Source of the DNA: Trogon surrucura
Lineage: Eukaryota > Chordata > Aves > Trogoniformes > Trogonidae
Assembly: GCA_020746105.1 (NCBI GenBank)
Contig: CM036629.1
Location: 503,501 to 567,500, forward strand
DNA length: 64,000 nt
Direction of reading: 5' to 3'
Shown: in pieces, positions 57,086-64,000 of the stretch
Layout: each line of letters opens with the position of its first letter
How positions within the stretch are numbered: position 1 is the first letter of the stretch
The notes under the pieces: generated by a model
Database searches by the model: none
What the model was told of the DNA's origin: nothing
What the model saw: the letters and a program-made list of their open reading frames with translations, nothing else
Position numbers and translations under genes: made by a program

Positions 57086-60000
57086 CGGGTCTCTGAGCAC
57101 CCACCAGCCACAGACACGCCACGGTGGAAGCACTGGGCTCACGTCTGCCAGGTCCAACTGCTGCAACCCTGTTTGTGGGGAGCGTGAAGGCAAGCGTCTA
57201 GGGGAGCCTGCGCGCTCAGAGGTCTGGCTCCACGAGGCGGCGTAGAGCCACAGGAGCCTTCGCCCCAGAGCTCTCCCTCCAGGAAGGGTGCAGAAGGCGG
57301 CACGCGTCGGAACTAACTCACGCAACCGATCGGCCAAAAGAACACATCCAAAAGCCAGAAATGGTAAAAACAACCCAAAGAGAACAAAATCCAGGGCTAT
57401 CACTGCAGTTCAACGAGTCCACCCTCCCAAAAGCCAGAACGAGAGCAGTTTACTTTATCACGCTGCCCATCACCCGAGCTTGCCTCTCACTGCCGAGGTT
57501 TTGGGCGTGTTCTCCGGCGCCAGCAGCGGCTGCAGGTGCGCCCGGCGGCACAGCCCAACCAGCTCCCGCACCCCCAGCACGCACCGCGAGGACCGGGACA
57601 GGATTGGACCTCCCCACGTTTCCACATTTGCCTAACAAGTCACATTATCACAGAGAAGAGGACTCAGTATTACACAAAATGTACTACTGATCCTCTAACA
57701 AGCCAAAACCAGCAATTCCACTGTTTGGGAGTTTTGCTTATCCCTCCCTCCGACTGGCATCTTAAGATTTAAAAGAAAACTCTAGCAATTATCAGTTCAC
57801 ATCAAGGCTTTAAAAAAAATAAAATCCAATTTCTAATTTTAAACAGGAAACTCTCCCTGGCAAGTTCCCAAGAACCCTTCCACGGTGACTTGTATTAAAT
57901 GCAAGTTTCTCATCGCTGTGACTCTGAGTACAGCCCACCAGCTCTGGCAGAAAGCAAACCCTGCCCTTCGCCACAGAGCGTCCCGAGCTTCCCACGTCCC
58001 CGCCACGAGATCCACAAAGCCCCTCTAAAACAGAAACAGTCGTTCAACTATGGCCAGGCAGGCATTTTCAGAGCAGGGTTTAGAAATACATTACCTCCTT
58101 ATCTGCAGCCAAGGAGCACGCCTGCTTTCTTAGAGAGCCCGCAGCATGACACATCTAAACAGGAGCCAAGTTTGAACCATCAAGCAAGATAGAAAGGAAG
58201 ATTTTTCCATACCACAACAGATTATAACTGCCTAAGCTGCTCTGAAAGTGTACTGAAGCTGAAATATTCTAGACTAGATTTTTTACCCTAAATGCAAAGT
58301 TTCAAAACGGGCATAATCAAAAAAATCAGAACGGCTTCTAACAGCAACTCCTATTTTCATGTCGTGCATCATCTGACTTAAGAACCACCCTTCTTGTTCA
58401 AGCTCTCGAGTGTTTGTAGGAGTCATCATTTTTATTTGTCCTGACTTGGAAGCCAGTTGTTAAGCTCAAATTTTCACTCTGGGGTACGAAGTTTTCCTCC
58501 ATTAACAACTTCATGCAGAATAAACCACTAAGAAATCACCAGTCTGTAGAAACAATCAGAACCTTGGAACTTTACCTGGGAATGTCTCTTTAACTACCAG
58601 AAAAACGGGCGCCTGTACAAGCAAGTCCCCAACTGCTGGGGGACGAGGCTGAAGTGATGGGGAATGGAGCGAGAGGTTGTACCGGGCAGCTGAATCCCCA
58701 CGGCAGCTGATGGAGGCAATGGAGCGCAACACCCTGCTGGGACAACTGGTGCCAGCCAAGAGAGGCGACCCGGTAAGTGTGCCCGCACCGCGGAGCTGGA
58801 TCACCTCATCTCACCCAAAAGGTCCCAGCAAACCTGGCCAAACATTCTCGCTCAGGTCAGCCTTATCGCACAAGTTCAGCTTTGAGTTGATTAAAAAAAA
58901 AAAAAAACAACAAACCAAACCCCGCACCGTGCTAAGGACAGCTGGGATGGGGCAGCAGAACCGACAGCCCACCCTCCCCTGCCCTGCTCGCTCCAGCGGT
59001 GGGCAATGAGGCCGAGCGTGCAGCACCGCACCGGGTGGTTCGGACGGGGCTGCACAGACCGGATGGACCTTCCTGTGGAGCCTGACCACGCTTCACTTAC
59101 AAACACAACACAAACGCTGTGAAATCCAGCCCCCCAGAGCACCCTGCACCAGGGCAGAGCTCAGTGCTCAGCCAGTTACATCCCAGACCGTCACGGTGTT
59201 AGCAGAGACATGCAAAAGATGGCTTCCAAATGTTGTTGTGCAATTGCTTAAATAAAAACAAAACCAGCTTGAAAACCTGCAGCAAGTAGTTGTTTTAGAA
59301 CCACAAAGAGCATGGAAGGCAGGACAGCAGAGAAGAGATGGAGATGTCCAGGGTAGGTCTGAGCCTCTGGGAGAACATCAGGGAGTTCCTCCAGAGGAAC
59401 TCTGGCCAGTGCTGCTGCAGCAGACCAGGGGGAAGGAGAGGTATTTATTCATTTATCGAGACAGGTGAGAATACAAACAGCAGTAATCCAGGCTAAGCCA
59501 CGGCTCCAGGGCCTGTCCCAGCAGGGAGGGGTGCGGTGGCAGAGCTCCCTGGGCCAGATGCTGGGGTCAGCACGGAGCTGTGCTTGGGACACGGTCCTGG
59601 AGCCAGCTGCCCTCGGGCATGGTCCAGCCATTCCCACCTCCAGCCCCAAGCAGAAACACCAGCTCCACACTGGGTCCCAAAACTAGAAGGACACCAGGGA
59701 GGAGCCCGGGGGTCTGCAGGGACCAACTCCTCCTTCCAAAGCAGAAGGACAGAGCTGCTGCGCAGTCCTGGGCGGCCACACCAGGATGCTTCAGCGTTAA
59801 CCATGCTGTACTCCCAAAAGGGGAAAATATTAATTTAAAAAAATCACTGAAGGTAATGCCTGCCTCTACAGCAGCTCTACACCAAACGAGGTCCCAACTC
59901 AACACACGCATTAAGTGGCAAATAAGACAACCCCCTCGGAATCCCCTCCGAGAACTCGTTCTGCCCCCCAACTCTGCCACTCTGCTCCACCACAGGAATT

Positions 60001-63000
60001 TCAGCAGCAACGTACCCTGCCACACTATTACTTCAAATTGAAGATGGCAAAAACCCAACAACAACAACAAAAGATTTTGAGGAAGCTTTTCTTTCTTCTT
60101 CTGTTTCGGCAAAGTTTTTCTTCTAACCCAGCTCCCTTCCCTAAACTACCTCCCCAAGCCACTGCACCAAAGCGCTCTGGGTGCCAGCAGAAAGCAAGAG
60201 CAGCCAAGGCAAGGCCGCCCTTCCAGCAGGACGGGCTTCACCCCAGTGCCCAGCAGCCCCCCAGCACCCGGCTCCCCCGGCCTCACCCCCCCAACGGGCC
60301 GCGGGCACCAGCGAGCAGCAGAAACCCAACGCGCGGTGCGGGAACGCCGCTCAACCCGCTCCCCGCGACGGTGCAAACCTGCTCGTGGACGTCCTCGTTT
60401 TAGCTCAAAATCTGCCAGCTTTGGTATAGCTTGTCACTGTTTCCAATTCAATTAAGCCAAACTAAAATAAACCGTTCTTGAACTGAAAATAATGTCCGCG
60501 GGGCATCCTAATGTGTAAGTAAATCCTTTGAAAAAATAATAATAAATCAATGCAAACTTTTCCAAGTAGGAGGGGTTGCTGGTAAGCAGAGGGTATTTGT
60601 TATGAAAATCTTTGAAACAGAATTAGAAAACCAAGCACAGCTTTTTACAAGACACTTTTCAGAGCTGAATTGCATTGTTTACTTAAGACAGTTAAAAGGA
60701 TATCACCAGCATGAAATGAAGTCAACTTCAAAGTCACACAGTTTCAAGTCCTAAACATGCCACAGCAATCTCATTTTAGGAAAACACATGCTCTATTTTT
60801 GTTAAGTGTTCTTCTTCCTCTTCTGTGCAAGAGGCTTGCACAAGGAAGAAGGAACCTTAAAAAAAGAGAAAAAAAACCTTTTACACTCAATACAATGAAA
60901 ACATGAAAGAACAGACCCCCTAGCCCTTTCTGCTGCAGTGTCCAGAGTAGCTGTCTCTACCAAAAGAAGTCTCATTTTACCATTATCTTCTCTTTTTGTA
61001 AACAATCTGTACCACGAGACTCTCAGTACCCTGATCTGAGGCAGGAGCAGTCCCCAACAGCAGCTTCAAATGCCACCTTTGCACCATCTCTTGTATTTTA
61101 AAGTGCAGAAGACCCACTGGGCACCATCAGTAGTAAAATATCTGAGGCTCTGACACCTCTCCACCCACATCCTCCTGGCCCCAGTGCTGGAGAACTTCAC
61201 TGGAGGGACCAGACCACCAGAGCCCACCCACCGAGCCGCCGGCAGCGACCTCCCCCACCACCTCCAGCACCCTTGCCAGCTCCGGCTGAAGAAGGCTGGC
61301 CTGCCTGGAGAGCACCAGGACGCTAAATATTTCCTGGGGCTGCCTGAACCACGTAGAGCACAAACTCAGCAGCAGGCGAGAATTTGGCTCCCAAACATCC
61401 AGCTGACCAGTTCGGTTCTACTTGGGCAGCACCCGAAGTCCCACACCTCCTGAAAAGCTCTGCGAGGCACCCAGCTCCTCCCGCAGGGGCCAAGCAGGTG
61501 GAGGGGAGGGAGGCGGCTCCCTGGTGGTCTTTGCTCTCTGCAGTAAACCACACTTGGGTTTTTCTCGCTTGGCCTCAGTGACTCGGGAACCTTGCCACCA
61601 CACTGTCCCTGCTCTGGCACGCCAGGAGAGGCCCAGCTGTGCTCCTCACAGAGGCCAGGGCTCAGCACACAGCTGGACTGTGCTGAAGACCAGTGACACT
61701 GAGGCCCCATAATCCCAAATCTCCAGAGGGCAGCCAGTGCTTCTTGCAGAATCTCACCAAAAGCACTTTGCTAATCAATGTTACTTCATGGGGTTCACAC
61801 CCAGAAGCAAGAAGGGGCTGAGAAAAAGATGGACGAAGGAAGAAAAACCAGAATCCTGACGTCCAGCTCCTGCCTGAAGTAACCAGAAGCTTCACAGCCC
61901 AGTGGCCACTCAGACTAGGAAGGAAATCTCAGCTCCAAAGAGCACCTACTACTTCAGAGATGCAAAACAACGCTACTCCTAGAGAAGCACTGGTGGAGGA
62001 GCCGTCAGTTGGACACTTCCAGTCCACTGCCACCAGCAGCACCACCTCGCAGTGAGCTTCTGGCAACCACATCTACAGCCGTGGGCGCAGCTGGGAGGTT
62101 TCAAGTGGAGAGAAACTAGCTGTGCCATCCCTGCTGCGCGGCTGACCCTGGCCAGTGCTGCGCAAAGCACAGCTAGACCCTCCTCCTCCTCCAGGCACTT
62201 TGAGCAACGCGCCCCGGGCGCTTCCAGAGCCGGGCTCAGTTGCTCAAACATCTGCTGCTCCAGGTGAAACCGCCGCAAGCTCGCCATGAAGGGAGCTTTT
62301 CACGCTGGGCTGCGCTGGCACCGGACCCACCACCTGGGGAATTTCCAGGATCTCATGCAAACCTCCAGGACTTCCACACCGCTCAAAATAAAGAGGAAAA
62401 AGTGGAGAGGCTGGTTAAAACTAAGGCAACCAAGGAAAAAGTCTGCGGCAGCTCTTTCAGACAGACGTTGCTGTTGGCCACGTATCTGGTTTCTGAAACA
62501 GCAGAGCAGCATGAGGTGCTGACCACCCTCCCTGGGACCGGGCATCCCCCGCCGGCACGCAGCACACGTCCCACGCCACGCACAGCAGCGCGGCGAGCAG
62601 AGGGCACAGGCTTGCAGCAACGCCTGACGCTCCCCCTCCCCTCTGCAAGTCATGCGGCACCATCACAAAACTCATCCCACTGGTCCTCCTCCAGCACCAG
62701 CCTGTTGCGCGGCACCGCACGGTCCTCGCCGCTGCCTCTAGCACGCCGGCTGCGCTGTGGAACCAAGGCGATCCCTACAGCTCATCCTAAGGAACAGGAT
62801 GGAGTCCACCACACACACCTGCCTCCACCTTCAGACGTGGCTCTGCTTAGACTTGGACGCTCCAAGACTACAGACCCTGGCCGGCACGATCAGGCCTCCT
62901 CCATATGAGTGCTCTGTGCTCCAGAAGCAGAAAAACCAGGAAGGATGAAAGATGCCCCAAAACGACGAGCAAGCAGCCCCGTTTCTCCAGTACCAGAGCA

Positions 63001-63251
63001 CAGTATGGCCGTGCCAAGGCAAGGGTCTAAGGACTTCAGCGCAATCACGGCCAGAGCCCTGCAGGCCTGGGCAGGCAGGTATCTGAGTAACAGAAAGCAG
63101 TGGGAACGGAGTGTAAGAGCTTGTGAGTTATCTGGAAGGAGGAGGGGGGGATTGAGAAAGTAACAAAGAAGAAAATGTAAGGATGTAACAAGACACATTA
63201 GGATTTTTCGTAATTAACCCCCACTTACAGTCTCTGCATGTGAACTATGTG

Positions 63252-63335
63252 TTATCCTATTTCATACTCCAGCTGAGGCAAACATTTGGTGACTTGCCCA
63301 AAGTCAGCGTCAGAGCTAAAACGGATCTTTTGACT
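63252..63335 (-). mobile_element. Ancient MIR/CORE-SINE-like remnant
   Basis: The stretch contains CTGAGGCAAAC followed by GTGACTTGCCCAAAGTCAG and then a CAGAGCT block. This matches the order of conserved segments of the reverse-complemented MIR consensus. It is an amniote-age SINE, so heavy divergence is expected. Length and edges are approximate. Confidence 0.5.
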
Positions 63336-64000
63336 TCCAAACAAGCTCACAGTGTTAAGCTGCTTTTAACTGTCTCTACGAAAGATGAAAAACAGCAAGA
63401 AGAAAGGAACTGGGGAAGGAAGTATGTAAGACTAAAAGGGACAAAATTAACAGGAGAAAATTAAAGAGGAGAAATGTAGGCTCTGACATCTGAAGAAGCT
63501 TTCGAGGCGCAAATGCCTGGGTGCCACAGACCCACGATCTGGAGGAAAGGCCAGAGCTCCGGTTGCTCAAGGCCAGAGGTGAAAGTGTTGACCGCGGCGC
63601 CCTGGTGGGACCCACCAGGCACCTTCACCTCCCACCCCGGCACCCGCCATCCTTGGGCCCAGCATGGCCACGGAGGGAGGCCCTGCTCCCAGCTCAGTGC
63701 CCGTGGGCCACCGCCGCCTGCTCCTCTGCGTAGCCGTACGTAAATCACGCCAGCGCAGGGTGCGCAGCGTGCGTCGGGCCAGGGGCACCTCGCGTCAGGC
63801 ACCAACAAAGCAGAAGGTTAATTTGAAACTCGCTGCTGCGCCCGTCTCCCTCGCCCTCCCTCCTCACTCTCCTTCCTGTGCAAAGCCTGACATCTACAGT
63901 TCTGTCTGGCACAGTCAGGGGCTGCCGATGGGAACACGCGAGGACAGCAGGGACGCAGGGATGGGGGCCCCCCGCCCCCCCAGGGCCACTGGCAGGGCCT

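Larger units (their letters stand above)
37171..64000 (-). other. ZFHX3 5' intron or upstream region, distal part
   Basis: About 27 kb of non-coding DNA with no recognisable gene. Enhancer-like blocks are at about 38220-38460, 42440-42690, 44980-45140, 47450-47720, 51905-52215, 56600-56700, 58200-58560 and 60430-60800. Homopolymer runs include A17 at 56842-56858 and A14 at 58893-58906. Two MIR-like remnants are listed separately. By orientation and by the great length of the 5' introns of mammalian ZFHX3, this is probably still intron, but the first exon itself is not identifiable here. Confidence 0.6.

Noticed and set aside
62240-62908. 222-codon plus-strand open frame
   Set aside because: Low-complexity composition, no domain, no homologue recognised, overlapped by many other frames.

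Overview
The window is vertebrate, and almost certainly avian, nuclear DNA. Two things show this. First, two exons on the minus strand encode the N-terminal part of the zinc-finger homeobox transcription factor ZFHX3 (ATBF1), with GT-AG splice sites in matching phases. Second, the recognisable interspersed repeats are CR1 LINE fragments, one of which ends in the octameric tail repeat typical of bird and reptile CR1. There are no bacterial-type genes, operons, tRNA or rRNA genes, and no CRISPR arrays.

Layout along the plus strand, which is antisense to ZFHX3. 1-10578 is the 5' part of the intron that follows the second coding exon; the rest of the gene (most zinc fingers, the four homeodomains and the last exon) lies beyond the left edge. 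10579-11075 is the second coding exon. 11076-14401 is the intron between the two coding exons. 14402-17096 is the first coding exon, preceded by about 46 bases of 5' UTR up to a strong splice acceptor at 17143. 17143-64000 is the large 5' intron (or region upstream of alternative first exons); I see no convincing coding exon in it. Together the exons encode residues 1-1064 with no interruption: six C2H2-type fingers in the first exon, three more finger units in the second, a polyglutamate tract and a polyalanine tract.

The non-coding DNA is repeat-poor. I recognise a 5'-truncated CR1 copy near 35.9-37.2 kb that still has an open reverse-transcriptase reading frame, an older CR1 3' end near 23.9-24.1 kb, and two ancient MIR/CORE-SINE-like remnants near 37.6 and 63.3 kb. 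Between these are AT-balanced blocks carrying dense homeodomain-, POU-, RFX- and FOX-like sites, several of them perfect palindromes or inverted repeats. This is the look of the conserved enhancer landscape around developmental regulators. The enhancer reading is inference from motif content; it needs cross-species alignment.

I did not find a new protein-coding system. The observations most worth checking are: a short uORF overlapping the ZFHX3 start codon; conservation of the internal methionine that begins the short ATBF1-B isoform, which points to an alternative promoter in or near the 11.1-14.4 kb intron; an exact POU-dimer (MORE) palindrome next to an RFX X-box at 22.8 kb; and a set of exact inverted repeats inside enhancer-like blocks at 8.46, 20.45, 38.33, 45.06 and 52.16 kb.
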